Counted from the stretch's first letter, positions 10,179 to 19,332 are shown. The stretch: DNA of 64,000 nt from Arenibacter sp. 6A1 (GCF_012272855.1 NZ_JAAXCQ010000008.1:124001-188000); one strand, 5' to 3'. Notes: a model not told the origin generated them from the letters alone. Numbers and translations: made by a program.

Positions 10179-10892
10179 ATGTTACATAAAATAAAATTAG
10201 ACAATATTCTGTTTTTAGACATTGAAACGGTTCCGGAGCAGGAAAGTTATAAGCTCTTGGATGCGGAAAAACAAGAATTGTGGGAGCATAAATCCAGCTA
10301 CCAAAGAAAAGAGGAATTTACCGCGGAAGAGTTTTATGACCGGGCTGGTATTTGGGCCGAATTTGGGAAGATAGTGACCATCTCTGTTGGATATTTTCAT
10401 TTTAAAGGAAATAACCGGACTTTTAGGGTTACTTCTTTTTACGGGGACGAATCCGATCTGCTAAAAAACTTTAAGAACCTCTTGGATACCCATTTCAATC
10501 ACCCTAACCACCTTTTATGTGGACATAACGGGAAAGAATTCGATTTTCCCTATATCGCCAGAAGGATGATTATCAACGGAATAAATTTACCCGAAAAATT
10601 AAACCTATTTGGCAAAAAACCATGGGAAATAGCACATATAGACACCATGGAGCTTTGGAAATTTGGAGATTATAAGCACTATACTTCTCTGAAATTAATG
10701 GCCAATGTTCTCGGTATTCCCTCCCCAAAAGAAGATATAGATGGCAGTATGGTAAACACTGTTTATTACCAAGAAAAGGATTTGGACCGCATTGTAAAAT
10801 ATTGCGAATTGGATGTGATTACCACTGCCCAAGTATATTTACGTCTTTGCAACCAAGCTCTGTTATCGCCCGAAGAAATAAAAAGGATATAA
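10179..10892 (+). CDS. PolB-like 3'-5' exonuclease domain protein
   Basis: 237 residues spanning a free-standing DnaQ-fold exonuclease of the DNA_pol_B_exo2 type. ExoI is LFLDIETVP (Asp14, Glu16), ExoII is GHNGKEFDFPYI (Asp122), and ExoIII is YCELDVITTAQVY (Tyr208, Asp212), giving the full DEDDy set. No polymerase domain follows. Probably a DNA or RNA trimming nuclease; the role is not established. The 275-bp gap upstream holds no gene that I could see. Confidence 0.92.
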   Translation: MLHKIKLDNILFLDIETVPEQESYKLLDAEKQELWEHKSSYQRKEEFTAEEFYDRAGIWAEFGKIVTISVGYFHFKGNNRTFRVTSFYGDESDLLKNFKNLLDTHFNHPNHLLCGHNGKEFDFPYIARRMIINGINLPEKLNLFGKKPWEIAHIDTMELWKFGDYKHYTSLKLMANVLGIPSPKEDIDGSMVNTVYYQEKDLDRIVKYCELDVITTAQVYLRLCNQALLSPEEIKRI

Positions 10893-10948
10893 GCCCGTCC
10901 ATAAATCCGTCAGCGATTATAATAACACCGGACAGGCTTTCAATATAA

Positions 10949-13192
10949 TTATGTTTTATAAAACTTAAATGACTTGGTCCCTTCTAGGTCTACCAGGGTT
11001 AAAATGTAGAGCCCAGGCTGCATATCGGCGATATAAATTGTCTTATCTACAGAATGGCCCTTTTTTACGGTATTGCCTGCAGGAGATATAATGCTGTAAA
11101 ACAGCTCCGGCGTTACCTCCCCTTGAAAGTGGATATATTCCTGAACGGGATTGGGATAAATAACAATACCCGGTTTGTTATCCTCTATAGGGTCCTGATC
11201 TACCACAGGGTCCTGACCTATTACAGGTCCCTTATCCATACCCCCTTCGATGTCTTCATCTTTTCCTTGAAAATGAAATGCATATTCTTCGCTGTACCTA
11301 GAACTCGCCCTATCCGAACAAAAGGTTTGTACCTTAAAGATATAATCCTTCCCGGCCACTAAATTTGTCATGGTATAAAAGGCATCAAATATAGTGGTGG
11401 TCGTCCACTCCTGAGCCTCCTTTTCCTTGTACTGAACTTGAAAGAGAGCATCGGTATTGGCCTTCCAGGTAAAGGTAACCTCGGTAATTTCCTTTTTGGT
11501 CAGTGCCACCTCTTGGGGCACATCCAAAACACAATCGTTTAATGCTATTCCGGAAACAATAAGGGAAAAGTTTTGGGATTCATTTGTCAATTGTCCCTTA
11601 TGGGTAACCACCAAGGTGTATTCTCCTTGGGCGTTCTCTATGGTGATTTTTTCAAAAGGATCTACTTTGTTATCTCCTTGAAAAGCGGGACTTTTTGCTC
11701 GGCTTGCATTTAATTTCCAAGGAAAATAGGTCCCAACACCTTGTTGTATACGGATATCCAAATCGTTTACCAAGGCAGCGCTCATATCGTTTAAGGTACC
11801 TGTATTTACTTTTCCGCTGGCCGGATCGGTCCATGAAATAGAAGCCAATAAAGGATCTTTACCATTGGCCCTTAGGGTATAGGTCTTTGTTTCTCCTTGC
11901 TTAAGCGTCTCTTCCTTTATTAAGGAAGTATAGCCGTTATTGGTAATAACATCTGCGGCCGATTTAGAATTTATCACTCCCCAGCCCATAGTGTAGTCCG
12001 GGCCAGGGGCAGCAACGTCATCGGCACTGTGGAGTACCAACCCTTTTAGGGTAGCGGCTTTCATAAAACGGCCTTCTATTTTTTGATGGTATTCTTGCAA
12101 TAATAACATAGCACCGGTAACTCCTGGGGTAGCCAGTGAAGTACCAGAGGCCTTTACATACTCATCATTGCTATTGCTCCCTGTGGTATATACATTGGAG
12201 CCATAGGCAGCAATATCGGGTTTTATACGTCCGTCGTCTATAGGGCCAAAGCTGCTATAACCAGCTATGGAAGCTTCTAACAGAATTCCATTGTCATCGG
12301 TAGAAATATTGGCTGCGGCCACGGTAACTCCATTTTTTGAAGTGGCAAATCCTAAAAGCATATCATAACCTTCCTCTCTTGTCCCAGAAACAGGAGACTC
12401 ATTGTCGCCGCTCCTTTGGGCATTTCCGGCAGCTGTTACCATTAAGTAATACGGTGCATTGACCATAATATTGTCCCAATCCCTAGAAATATCAATGTAG
12501 GAGCCAAAATACCAGTCCGGTACCTGACTACTACTGATCCCATAAGAATGGTTCGATAAAAGAAGGCCATTGGCGGCCATTTCGGCCACCTCTATTTTAT
12601 CCCTTCTCCAATCGTTTGAAATTGCTTTTGCTTTATAGGCCACCCCTTTGGATTTATAGTCTTTCCCTGAAGCTACCAAAACTCCCATAATCTTAGTGGC
12701 ATGCGAATTTACCAGCTCACTGCCATCCTTGACCGTTACTCTCGAATCAAATTCCTGGTGATTTACCAAGGCCGCTCCTGCATCCCACACCCCTACCAAC
12801 ATATCTTCTCCATGGAGTTCTAAACCTAGAAACTCTTTATCTTGAAGCATATTTACTCGGTTGGCATTGTTTAAAAAAGTACTATATGTTCTGTAGTAAA
12901 TTGGAGTACCGTCTGCACCTATAGAAGTAAGGGCACTATAATTTCCATCAGGAAGCTTTTCGCTTAGTTTCCAGCCCTTTGCGTTAGCCGTGGCTAATAA
13001 AGTATTCTTTTCGTGCGTAAATTCTTGTTTAAGCTTATCGGTAAACATCCCCAATTTGGCAGTACGATACTCCTCCTTTATTCCTTGGATTTGTTTTGGG
13101 GTTTGAGAAATTGATTTATAAGAAACAAGACTTAGAAATGTCAAAAAGAGATAAATTCTAAGCGCTGTCAATTTAGGTTTTACGTACGTCAT
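10949..13192 (-). CDS. T9SS-sorted S8 (subtilisin) serine peptidase
   Basis: 747 residues. Signal peptide about 1-30, propeptide-like region about 31-115, then the subtilase domain with catalytic Asp137 (VWDAGA), His164 (NSHATKIMG), oxyanion Asn256 (AAGN) and Ser352 (SGTSLATPG). A beta-rich pre-C-terminal domain follows, then a fibronectin-III-like domain (about 560-650), an Asp/Pro-rich linker with short repeats, and a C-terminal T9SS type A signal (GIVIYPNPVQEYIHFQG onward). Predicted to be exported by Sec and then by the type IX system to the surface or medium; a scavenging protease. Transcribed after the nuclease-family gene with a 173-bp gap and its own -7 box. Confidence 0.95.
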   Translation of the reverse strand: MTYVKPKLTALRIYLFLTFLSLVSYKSISQTPKQIQGIKEEYRTAKLGMFTDKLKQEFTHEKNTLLATANAKGWKLSEKLPDGNYSALTSIGADGTPIYYRTYSTFLNNANRVNMLQDKEFLGLELHGEDMLVGVWDAGAALVNHQEFDSRVTVKDGSELVNSHATKIMGVLVASGKDYKSKGVAYKAKAISNDWRRDKIEVAEMAANGLLLSNHSYGISSSQVPDWYFGSYIDISRDWDNIMVNAPYYLMVTAAGNAQRSGDNESPVSGTREEGYDMLLGFATSKNGVTVAAANISTDDNGILLEASIAGYSSFGPIDDGRIKPDIAAYGSNVYTTGSNSNDEYVKASGTSLATPGVTGAMLLLQEYHQKIEGRFMKAATLKGLVLHSADDVAAPGPDYTMGWGVINSKSAADVITNNGYTSLIKEETLKQGETKTYTLRANGKDPLLASISWTDPASGKVNTGTLNDMSAALVNDLDIRIQQGVGTYFPWKLNASRAKSPAFQGDNKVDPFEKITIENAQGEYTLVVTHKGQLTNESQNFSLIVSGIALNDCVLDVPQEVALTKKEITEVTFTWKANTDALFQVQYKEKEAQEWTTTTIFDAFYTMTNLVAGKDYIFKVQTFCSDRASSRYSEEYAFHFQGKDEDIEGGMDKGPVIGQDPVVDQDPIEDNKPGIVIYPNPVQEYIHFQGEVTPELFYSIISPAGNTVKKGHSVDKTIYIADMQPGLYILTLVDLEGTKSFKFYKT

Positions 13193-13219
13193 TTTTCAAT
13201 TACATTAAGATTGGGGGTA

Positions 13220-13227
13220 CAAATGTA
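13220..13227 (-). promoter_or_regulatory. -7 box of the S8 peptidase promoter
   Basis: Reads TACATTTG on the minus strand, matching TANNTTTG, 27 bp before the start codon. No good -33 box at the expected distance. Confidence 0.5.
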
Positions 13228-13365
13228 ATCTCGCCTCCAAACATAATCGTTTAAAGTGCCTAATTATTCGATGAATAGCACTAAATTTTTTTAAAATAAG
13301 TAAATTACCTAATTATGAAGCTCTTATATTTTTACAATTTAAATTCTATATCTTACTATGCTCTC

Positions 13366-14340
13366 TTACTTTTTTAATTCTAATTGTATGTAAACGGGAA
13401 AATGATCGCTAATTCCACCCAAGTATCTACTTCCTACATACGTCCTAAACGGACTACCCTTATACTTTCCTTTGCATTCCTTTAAATGTTCTACATCAAA
13501 AATATTGGCATCGGCCAATGTAAGGGTTCCCTTTTTATCTGTCAGGAAATTAGGAGACAGCAATATCTGATCGAAAAGACACCATGATTTCTGATAATTA
13601 ACGCTTCCCCTTTTAGGCGTTTGTAATTTTTCAATAGGATTGTACAGACTATTGAAACCTTTTAAGGTTTGTATGCTCACAGAAGAGGGGTCATCATTAA
13701 AATCGCCCATCACCACATAACTGGCGTTAGGATATTTTTTTTCGATGTCCGTCATAAATCCAGTGATAGTGTTGGCCGCAATAATTCGTTTGTATTCCGT
13801 TGCTAGGTCACCATCCCTTTTGGAGGGCCAATGATTTACAAAGAGATGCATCGGTTCTCCGTTGAGTTTTCCCAAGACATATAATATATCCCTAGTACCC
13901 TCTGGAACAGCGTTGCCACCATCTACGACCAAGGGAATGGCTTGTGAAGCAACAACTTCAAAAGTCTCCTTATTGTACAAAAGTCCGGTATCTATCCCCC
14001 TATCATCGGCACTGTCGTAATGTATAAAATCATAGGGCACTGTTTTTAGGGGCTCGGTTGCCAGAAGCTCTTGCAAGACCAATTTATTTTCTACCTCGGC
14101 AACACCCACCAGGTCCGGAGGGCGTCCTGTAGATGATGTCCCAATTTCACTAATGGTAGTGGCCAATTGTTGTAGTTTTCTTCTATACCTATGGGTGGTC
14201 CATCTTTTAACACCCTTGGGGGTAAAATCTGCGTCTAGGGTATCTTCGTTTTCAAGGGGATCGAAAAGGTTTTCTACGTTATAAAAGGCTATGGTATGGC
14301 GGGTAATGGCCTTTTTTCTCTTAAAAAATGAAAAATTCAT
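13366..14340 (-). CDS. Endonuclease/exonuclease/phosphatase-family protein
   Basis: 324 residues with the metallophosphoesterase motifs of the EEP fold: FYNVENLFD near the N-terminus, VGVAEVENK (metal-binding Glu), NHWPSKRDGD, MGDFNDDP, and the final SDHFPVY (Asp-His pair). No signal peptide is evident; the N-terminus is basic. The substrate could be nucleic acid, a phospholipid or an inositol phosphate; the sequence does not decide. Divergent from hflX, 78 bp apart. Confidence 0.92.
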   Translation of the reverse strand: MNFSFFKRKKAITRHTIAFYNVENLFDPLENEDTLDADFTPKGVKRWTTHRYRRKLQQLATTISEIGTSSTGRPPDLVGVAEVENKLVLQELLATEPLKTVPYDFIHYDSADDRGIDTGLLYNKETFEVVASQAIPLVVDGGNAVPEGTRDILYVLGKLNGEPMHLFVNHWPSKRDGDLATEYKRIIAANTITGFMTDIEKKYPNASYVVMGDFNDDPSSVSIQTLKGFNSLYNPIEKLQTPKRGSVNYQKSWCLFDQILLSPNFLTDKKGTLTLADANIFDVEHLKECKGKYKGSPFRTYVGSRYLGGISDHFPVYIQLELKK

Positions 14341-14394
14341 TCAATTTTGTGATAGGATTGCGAAAATACAAAAAATCCCTTGCCAACTATTGAT

Positions 14395-14402
14395 TAGATT
14401 TG
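14395..14402 (+). promoter_or_regulatory. hflX promoter, -7 box
   Basis: TAGATTTG matches TANNTTTG, 16 bp before the hflX start codon, implying a very short leader. Confidence 0.55.
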
Positions 14403-14418
14403 TACTTTAAATTGATAT

Positions 14419-15630
14419 ATGCTAGAAAAGAAAACCATAGAATACGAGAAGGCTGTACTAATCGGTGTCATGAACAGGACACAGAACGAAGAAAAGGTTA
14501 CGGAATATCTGGATGAATTGGAATTCCTGACCTATACGGCCGGTGGTGAAGTAAGCAAGCGTTTTGTTCAACGTATAGACCTTCCCAACCCTAAGACTTA
14601 TATCGGTAGCGGTAAAATGCTCGAGGTAGAAGCTTATGTTGTAGAAAACAACATTGGCACCGTCATTTTTGATGATGAGCTTTCTCCGGGGCAACAACGA
14701 AATATAGAACGGCAATTAAAGTGTAAGATCTTGGACCGTACAAGTTTAATATTGGACATTTTTGCCCAAAGGGCCCAAACCAGTTATGCCCGTACCCAGG
14801 TAGAATTGGCCCAATACGAATATTTACTTCCGAGACTAACCGGATTGTGGACTCACTTGGAACGTCAAAAAGGGGGTATTGGAATGCGTGGACCAGGGGA
14901 GACTGAAATAGAAACCGATAGACGTATTGTCCGTGACCGTATTGCTCTTTTAAAGAAGAAGCTTTTAAAGGTAGACAAGCAAATGGAGACGCAAAGAGGT
15001 AACCGTGGCGCTTTGGTGCGGGTTGCTTTGGTAGGGTATACCAACGTGGGAAAATCGACCCTAATGAATGTGATCAGTAAAAGTGAGGTATTTGCAGAAG
15101 ATAAACTCTTTGCTACCCTAGATACCACGGTAAGAAAAGTGGTCGTAGGAAACCTGCCCTTTTTGTTGACCGACACCGTAGGTTTTATTAGAAAGTTGCC
15201 TACTCAATTGGTAGAAAGTTTTAAAAGTACCTTGGACGAGGTTAGGGAGGCCGATTTATTGTTACATGTAGTAGATATATCGCACCCCAATTTTGAGGAC
15301 CATATAGACTCTGTAAACCAAATTTTGTCGGAGATAAAAAGTAACGACAAGAGAACCATCATGGTTTTTAATAAAATTGACCAGTTTACCCATGATACCA
15401 TTGACGAGGACGACCTTATTACCGAAAAAACAAGCAAACACTTTACCATAGACGAGTGGAAGAACACTTGGATGCAAAGGGTTGGCGATAATTCGATTTT
15501 TATATCGGCCTTGAACAAAGAGAATTTAGAAGAGTTTAGAAAAAGGATATACGATGAGGTAAGGGACATTCATGTGACCCGATTCCCATATAACAACTTC
15601 CTGTATCCAGAAAATTTGGACGAATACTAG
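14419..15630 (+). CDS. hflX: Ribosome-associated GTPase HflX
   Basis: 403 residues. An N-terminal HflX domain (about 10-110, with YIGSGKMLEV and VIFDDELSPGQQRN) and a helical linker containing KGGIGMRGPGETEIE lead into a G domain: GYTNVGKST (Walker A, 206-214), DTVGFIRKLP (G3) and FNKIDQF (G4). HflX binds 50S/70S ribosomes and rescues stalled or hibernating ribosomes during stress. Monocistronic by context, with a -7 box just upstream. Confidence 0.97.
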   Translation: MLEKKTIEYEKAVLIGVMNRTQNEEKVTEYLDELEFLTYTAGGEVSKRFVQRIDLPNPKTYIGSGKMLEVEAYVVENNIGTVIFDDELSPGQQRNIERQLKCKILDRTSLILDIFAQRAQTSYARTQVELAQYEYLLPRLTGLWTHLERQKGGIGMRGPGETEIETDRRIVRDRIALLKKKLLKVDKQMETQRGNRGALVRVALVGYTNVGKSTLMNVISKSEVFAEDKLFATLDTTVRKVVVGNLPFLLTDTVGFIRKLPTQLVESFKSTLDEVREADLLLHVVDISHPNFEDHIDSVNQILSEIKSNDKRTIMVFNKIDQFTHDTIDEDDLITEKTSKHFTIDEWKNTWMQRVGDNSIFISALNKENLEEFRKRIYDEVRDIHVTRFPYNNFLYPENLDEY

Positions 15631-15795
15631 GTATAAAATCAATGCTTCCAAGGACCATTTATCGGAAAAAATGTACCATTGATTATTTACACCACAAAAC
15701 AAGCAGGGTTCACAACAAAAATAATCCTGGACAGAAGGAGTTGCCTATCTTTACTTTGTAATGAAACGATAGGTTTCCCCCAAAATCTAACGATC

Positions 15796-15861
15796 ATGAA
15801 AATCACAAAGTGCTACGGTTCCCCAAATCGACACTTAGCAACAAAAATGTTCGTCGTGTGA
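15796..15861 (+). CDS. Possible micropeptide gene (21 aa)
   Basis: An ATG-initiated 21-codon ORF (MKITKCYGSP at its start, ending TKMFVV) with one Cys and a basic N-terminal half. It is preceded by a near-consensus -7 box (TATCTTTA at 15746-15753) and a CCTATC/GATAGG inverted repeat (15744-15749, 15768-15773). A clear rho-independent terminator follows 41 bp after the stop. The frame is open upstream to 15679, giving 60 codons. The alternative is a small noncoding RNA whose ORF is accidental. Confidence 0.35.
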   Translation: MKITKCYGSPNRHLATKMFVV

Positions 15862-15902
15862 ACACCAAGTCTTACTAAAAGACCTGCTTATCTAAAGAAA
15901 AC

Positions 15903-15930
15903 GCCCACTGTAAAGTGGGCATTTCTTTTT
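15903..15930 (+). terminator. Rho-independent terminator after the 21-codon ORF
   Basis: GCCCACT (15903-15909) pairs with AGTGGGC (15914-15920) around GTAA, followed by ATTTCTTTTT. It is about 270 bp after hflX and could end either the hflX message or a short separate transcript. Confidence 0.8.
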
Positions 15931-15965
15931 ACACCCTTATGGTTTCTTTTGGCTATTTCCCCTTT

Positions 15966-16094
15966 TTAAATATACTTTCTTAGGCCGTAGGGTACAGGTG
16001 TAATGTTCGCACTTGCGTTTGCTTCGAAACCAAATTTTTGCATCAACTCAATTCCAATTAACCCATGGCCCTGGTACCATATTGATTCTAGCAT
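15966..16094 (-). CDS. Possible short ORF or gene remnant (42 aa)
   Basis: A minus-strand ORF starting MLESIWYQGHGLIG and ending PYGLRKYI, with codon use like the neighbouring genes. The hydrophobic/Gly pattern looks like a piece of a folded domain rather than random sequence, but I do not recognise it. It lies next to a palindromic repeat, so it could be the remnant of a larger deleted gene. Confidence 0.2.
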   Translation of the reverse strand: MLESIWYQGHGLIGIELMQKFGFEANASANITPVPYGLRKYI

Positions 16095-16143
16095 TATTAT
16101 TTTTTCATTACTACTGGTTATTTGCTTATTGATCCTTGTACCC

Positions 16144-16226
16144 GCGTTAGGGACCGCAGCGGCATCCCCGCAGCAGCGCAAGGGATATAGCGAAGTGCCC
16201 GCCCGACGAAGGAGGGAACGCCCAAA
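16144..16226 (-). repeat. Composite palindromic repeat, copy 2
   Basis: On the minus strand it reads GGGCGTTCCCTCC at one end and GGTCCCTAACGC at the other, with GCTATATCCC and GGGGATGCCGCTGC arms around a central loop. Almost identical to the copy at 33297-33379, which lies in the opposite orientation. Confidence 0.85.
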
Positions 16227-16464
16227 TTAGCATACTACAAGCTATTAGTGACGTCCGCCAACCTTTAACATACCACTTTATAGGCCTTCACAACAGTTTT
16301 CGATGCTTTCACAACATAAACCTGCCGCCCCTATTTCTTAGCCTTATATTTATGATATATCCGTGGCGACCTAGCTGCGACAAAACAAGATTGACAGCAA
16401 TTTGATGGGAATTAAAACCCTTCATCGGCAACATATAGATCCAAATTAACAAATCCTACATGCT

Positions 16465-16495
16465 AAAAAGGCCCTCGATAAAAGCGCCTTTTTTT
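16465..16495. terminator. Bidirectional terminator at the end of the suf cluster
   Basis: AAAAAGGC (16465-16472) pairs with GCCTTTTT (from 16486); A- and T-runs on both sides let it work in either direction. It lies 24 bp past the DUF3078 stop on the minus strand. Confidence 0.7.
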
Positions 16496-16518
16496 ATTTT
16501 GAACGAAGTAATTTTAGA

Positions 16519-17451
16519 TTACAAGGAATAGTTAAGCCCGATGAGCCAATAGGACTGCAGCTTATTGTCTACGGTACCGAAAGTAGGCACCGGATCTGTA
16601 GCTCCTGCATTAGCGATGGCATAACTAAGGGCCTCTTGTTTATTGCTCCTTAAACCAAAATCGAACCCTACCCCAACGACTTTCCATAGGGTATACCCAA
16701 AGCCATTGGTCCATGTCCAATTGGAAAAATCCGAACTTTTATAGCTCTGGAACATGGATAAATTGGTTTTAAAATTGATATTCCCAAGTTTTCTACTATA
16801 GTCTGCCACTATTTTAGCCCCCAAGGAAGATTCGAAAATAGTTTCCCCACTACTAAATACAAAGTTGTAGTTAAGAGGGTGCACCACGACCACCAAATCT
16901 GGAATGGGCGTCCAAGTGGCCCCAACACCAGTATCTAAATAGCCCGGATCGTTAAAGTTGTCTATGATGGTTGTCCTGTATTCTGCCAGGGCAGAAATGG
17001 CGAACTTACTACTTAGTTTTTGACCGTATAGGGACGATATGTTAAAAACATCGGAGGCCGCCTGAAAACTATTATCGTCGGTATCGATGTCCCTATCATC
17101 TATTCTTACCCAGCTTAAATTTATGTTGGCCGCATTTCTCCAAAAGAAGGTTTCTTTGGTAAGATTGGCATATCCGTTGAGGGTCACCCCTATATTACCA
17201 GCGTTGGAATTCGGAGTCCCCTTGGAATACCAGCTACTGAAACCGGAAAGGCTGACACCTATGGTACCAAAAGCACCTTTTTTCCATCCAGGCCAAGCAT
17301 CTATTTTTGATTGTACTGCCTTTAGATTGGATTGGATGGCAGCAATGGAGTCTTTTTTGAGTTTTTTCTGAGCTTTTAACTCGTCTAATGTTTGGGCAAA
17401 ACTAATATTGACTGCTAACAATAGCAGTATTGCCATGGCTAATTTTTTCAT
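16519..17451 (-). CDS. DUF3078 domain protein, predicted outer-membrane barrel
   Basis: 310 residues. Start set at ATG 17451, giving a clean signal peptide (MKKLAMAILLLLAVNISFAQ); the frame extends to 17568, but that would overlap the DUF2480 gene. A short Lys-rich coiled region (21-45) is followed by alternating beta-strand-like segments rich in aromatics (WYSKG, FFWRNAANINLSW, YWLIGLNYSL), as in DUF3078 proteins. The C-terminus YSL is compatible with outer-membrane insertion. Function unknown; it closes the suf gene row, as in other flavobacteria. Confidence 0.85.
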   Translation of the reverse strand: MKKLAMAILLLLAVNISFAQTLDELKAQKKLKKDSIAAIQSNLKAVQSKIDAWPGWKKGAFGTIGVSLSGFSSWYSKGTPNSNAGNIGVTLNGYANLTKETFFWRNAANINLSWVRIDDRDIDTDDNSFQAASDVFNISSLYGQKLSSKFAISALAEYRTTIIDNFNDPGYLDTGVGATWTPIPDLVVVVHPLNYNFVFSSGETIFESSLGAKIVADYSRKLGNINFKTNLSMFQSYKSSDFSNWTWTNGFGYTLWKVVGVGFDFGLRSNKQEALSYAIANAGATDPVPTFGTVDNKLQSYWLIGLNYSL

Positions 17452-17524
17452 GTTGCAAATAGTTTTAGTGTTCGTAGAATAGAAAGTTACAAAAAAAGAA
17501 AATGCCAAAAAAAGCTTGAATCCC

Positions 17525-18052
17525 TTATTTTGCTTTGAACAGGGGTACTGACGAACAAGCTTCGCCATACATAACGCTTTTGGCGACCGCCTGGATTTTA
17601 AGCAGTATCCACATATAGGCGTTGGGAGGCACAGGCTTATTAGAACAACCTTTAATGATCACCATCTTGTCTTGGTATTCGGAAACATCGAGCTTTTCCA
17701 ACACTGTTTGATACAGGGAGGTCTCTAATTGCTCTAAGGTACCCACCACCACTTTTTTGGCATAGGGCTGTAATTTAGACGCTATTAACATATAGGACCA
17801 TCCTGGTACGATAGCCTCTGTAGAACAGTTTAAGGCCACATAGGCGTCCTGGTACTGGCTCCAGTCGTGTGCTTCTAACTGCGCCCTAAAATCCTTTTCC
17901 CGTAATATAAAGCCCTCGTACAACCAATCCTTTATATCTATAAGAATACGGTTTCCCTTTGGGTAATAGTCTTCTAGATTAAACGTTATTAGCTTACTCT
18001 GAGCTACCCTATTTACGATTTCGGAATTATTTTCTAGGTCCTGAGATGCCAT
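17525..18052 (-). CDS. DUF2480 family protein
   Basis: 175-residue soluble protein typical of Bacteroidota DUF2480: ENNSEIVNRVAQSKLITFNLEDYYP at the N-terminus region, IDIKDWLYEGFILREKDFR, and a C-terminal KGCSNKPVPPNAYMWIL segment with a conserved-looking Cys. Found beside suf genes in many flavobacteria, suggesting a Fe-S-related role, but no biochemistry is known to me. Confidence 0.85.
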   Translation of the reverse strand: MASQDLENNSEIVNRVAQSKLITFNLEDYYPKGNRILIDIKDWLYEGFILREKDFRAQLEAHDWSQYQDAYVALNCSTEAIVPGWSYMLIASKLQPYAKKVVVGTLEQLETSLYQTVLEKLDVSEYQDKMVIIKGCSNKPVPPNAYMWILLKIQAVAKSVMYGEACSSVPLFKAK

Positions 18053-18183
18053 ATTGTGTTAAATTTTATACCTGTCCCACTCCCTTAGGTACAAGGCACC
18101 TAAGGGCAGGAAAAGTTGTTTTAAGCTTATAAAAGAGAAGGTCTCTTATGGAGTGTTGTGTACTACCGGTTAGATAGTGAAAC

Positions 18184-18516
18184 CTATAGCATGCCTAGTT
18201 CTAGCTTTGCTTCCTCACTCATTAAATCTTTTGTCCATGGCGGATCGAAGGTAATCTCTACCTCCACATCCTTAATTTCATCGATGGACTTCACCTTTTC
18301 TTCTACTTCCATCGGCAAGGACTCTGCTACCGGACAGTTGGGAGAGGTTAAGGTCATTAAAATTTTAACCTCTGTATCTTCGTTGACAAGAACGTCATAT
18401 ATCAATCCCAATTCATAGATATCTACAGGAATTTCCGGATCGTATATCGTTTTAATAACTCTTACTATTTTCTCGCCCAATGCTTGGGTATCTATATTTG
18501 TGATTTCTTCGCTCAT
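18184..18516 (-). CDS. DUF59 (MIP18-family) SUF-associated protein
   Basis: 110 residues from ATG 18516; an upstream in-frame ATG at 18579 gives an unconvincing extension. It has the DUF59 core: IKTIYDPEIPVDIYELGLIYDV, the Cys motif TSPNCPVAESLP (Cys61), and a DPPWTKDLMSEEA tail. Such proteins act in Fe-S maturation or repair (SufT-like). It follows sufE with an 87-bp gap, on the same strand. Confidence 0.92.
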   Translation of the reverse strand: MSEEITNIDTQALGEKIVRVIKTIYDPEIPVDIYELGLIYDVLVNEDTEVKILMTLTSPNCPVAESLPMEVEEKVKSIDEIKDVEVEITFDPPWTKDLMSEEAKLELGML

Positions 18517-18603
18517 TCTTATATAATTTATAGCCTTCTGCTTGTAAGCGCTGTTGCCTTGGCTTATTAAACCACCCATAGGGTATTTTGGCTACAGTAT
18601 TTA

Positions 18604-19026
18604 TTAATTTAATTGTGTCTGGTATGCAACGGCATACAACTTTAATTGCTTTATCATGCTCACCAAGCCATTGGCCCTCGTTGCCGACAAATGTTCTTTT
18701 AACCCTATTTCATCGATAAAGTCGGTATCGGCCTCTATAATTTCCATTGGTTTATGGTTGCTAAAAGCCCTCACCAGAATAGCGATAATTCCTTTGGTAA
18801 TAATGGCGTCGCTATCGGCAGTAAAAACCAAACGATCTCCCTCCAATTCGGCATGTACCCACACCTTGCTCTGACATCCTTTAATAATATTATCGTCGGT
18901 TTTGTATTGAGGCTCTATCATGGGCAAAGATTTCCCTAGCTCTATCATATATTCATAGCGCTGCATCCAATCTTCAAACATGGAAAACTCATCTATAATT
19001 TCTTCCTGAATTTCTTTAATGCTCAT
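18604..19026 (-). CDS. sufE: SufE sulfur acceptor
   Basis: 140 residues from ATG 19026. It accepts persulfide from SufS on Cys51 in the IIKGCQSKVWV motif and passes it to the SufBCD scaffold. Other family features are YEYMIELGKSLP and the C-terminal helix with SATRANGL. It is the first gene after the 306-bp gap that follows sufS. Confidence 0.95.
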   Translation of the reverse strand: MSIKEIQEEIIDEFSMFEDWMQRYEYMIELGKSLPMIEPQYKTDDNIIKGCQSKVWVHAELEGDRLVFTADSDAIITKGIIAILVRAFSNHKPMEIIEADTDFIDEIGLKEHLSATRANGLVSMIKQLKLYAVAYQTQLN

Positions 19027-19332
19027 AGCTAAATTTTGTTCAAAGGTACAATAAGTCTCGTTTCTAATCAACTCTATAGGCTAAGCTTAACAAAATTGCA
19101 TCCTATCTAAATGGTGAATAATGAAAGTGATATGGTTTCTCTGCTTCCTTTACCGCCAACAGATTTGCTGAGCTTTTTATTTTCCTCTCTTCCTCCCCTA
19201 CCTACCACGGTTAACGGTACTAGTACGGCTATAGTTTGTCAGAAAAGAGAAGGGGATAAAACCATCTCATTTTATCCCCTTGCTTATATATTTATATTGG
19301 CTGTCCTAACTATCCCTAGGACCTTCTTTACC
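19027..19332. other. sufS-sufE gap with 12-bp perfect hairpin
   Basis: 306 bp without a convincing gene. A perfect 12-bp inverted repeat, AAGGGGATAAAA (19250-19261) and TTTTATCCCCTT (19270-19281), lies about 50 bp after the sufS stop on the minus strand. It lacks a T-run, so it may be a processing or stability hairpin rather than a terminator. A 75-codon plus-strand frame here looks accidental. Confidence 0.6.

Larger units (their letters stand above)
15631..16518. other. Gene-poor interval between hflX and the suf operon end
   Basis: 888 bp with no normal-sized gene. It holds a 21-codon ORF followed by a terminator (15796-15930), a 42-codon minus-strand ORF (15966-16094), one palindromic repeat (16144-16226) and a bidirectional terminator (16465-16495). 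The 16227-16464 part shows nothing I can interpret. Confidence 0.7.

Noticed and set aside
16519-17568. Longer version of the DUF3078 protein starting at 17568
   Set aside because: It would overlap the DUF2480 gene and bury the signal peptide; ATG 17451 gives a clean N-terminus.
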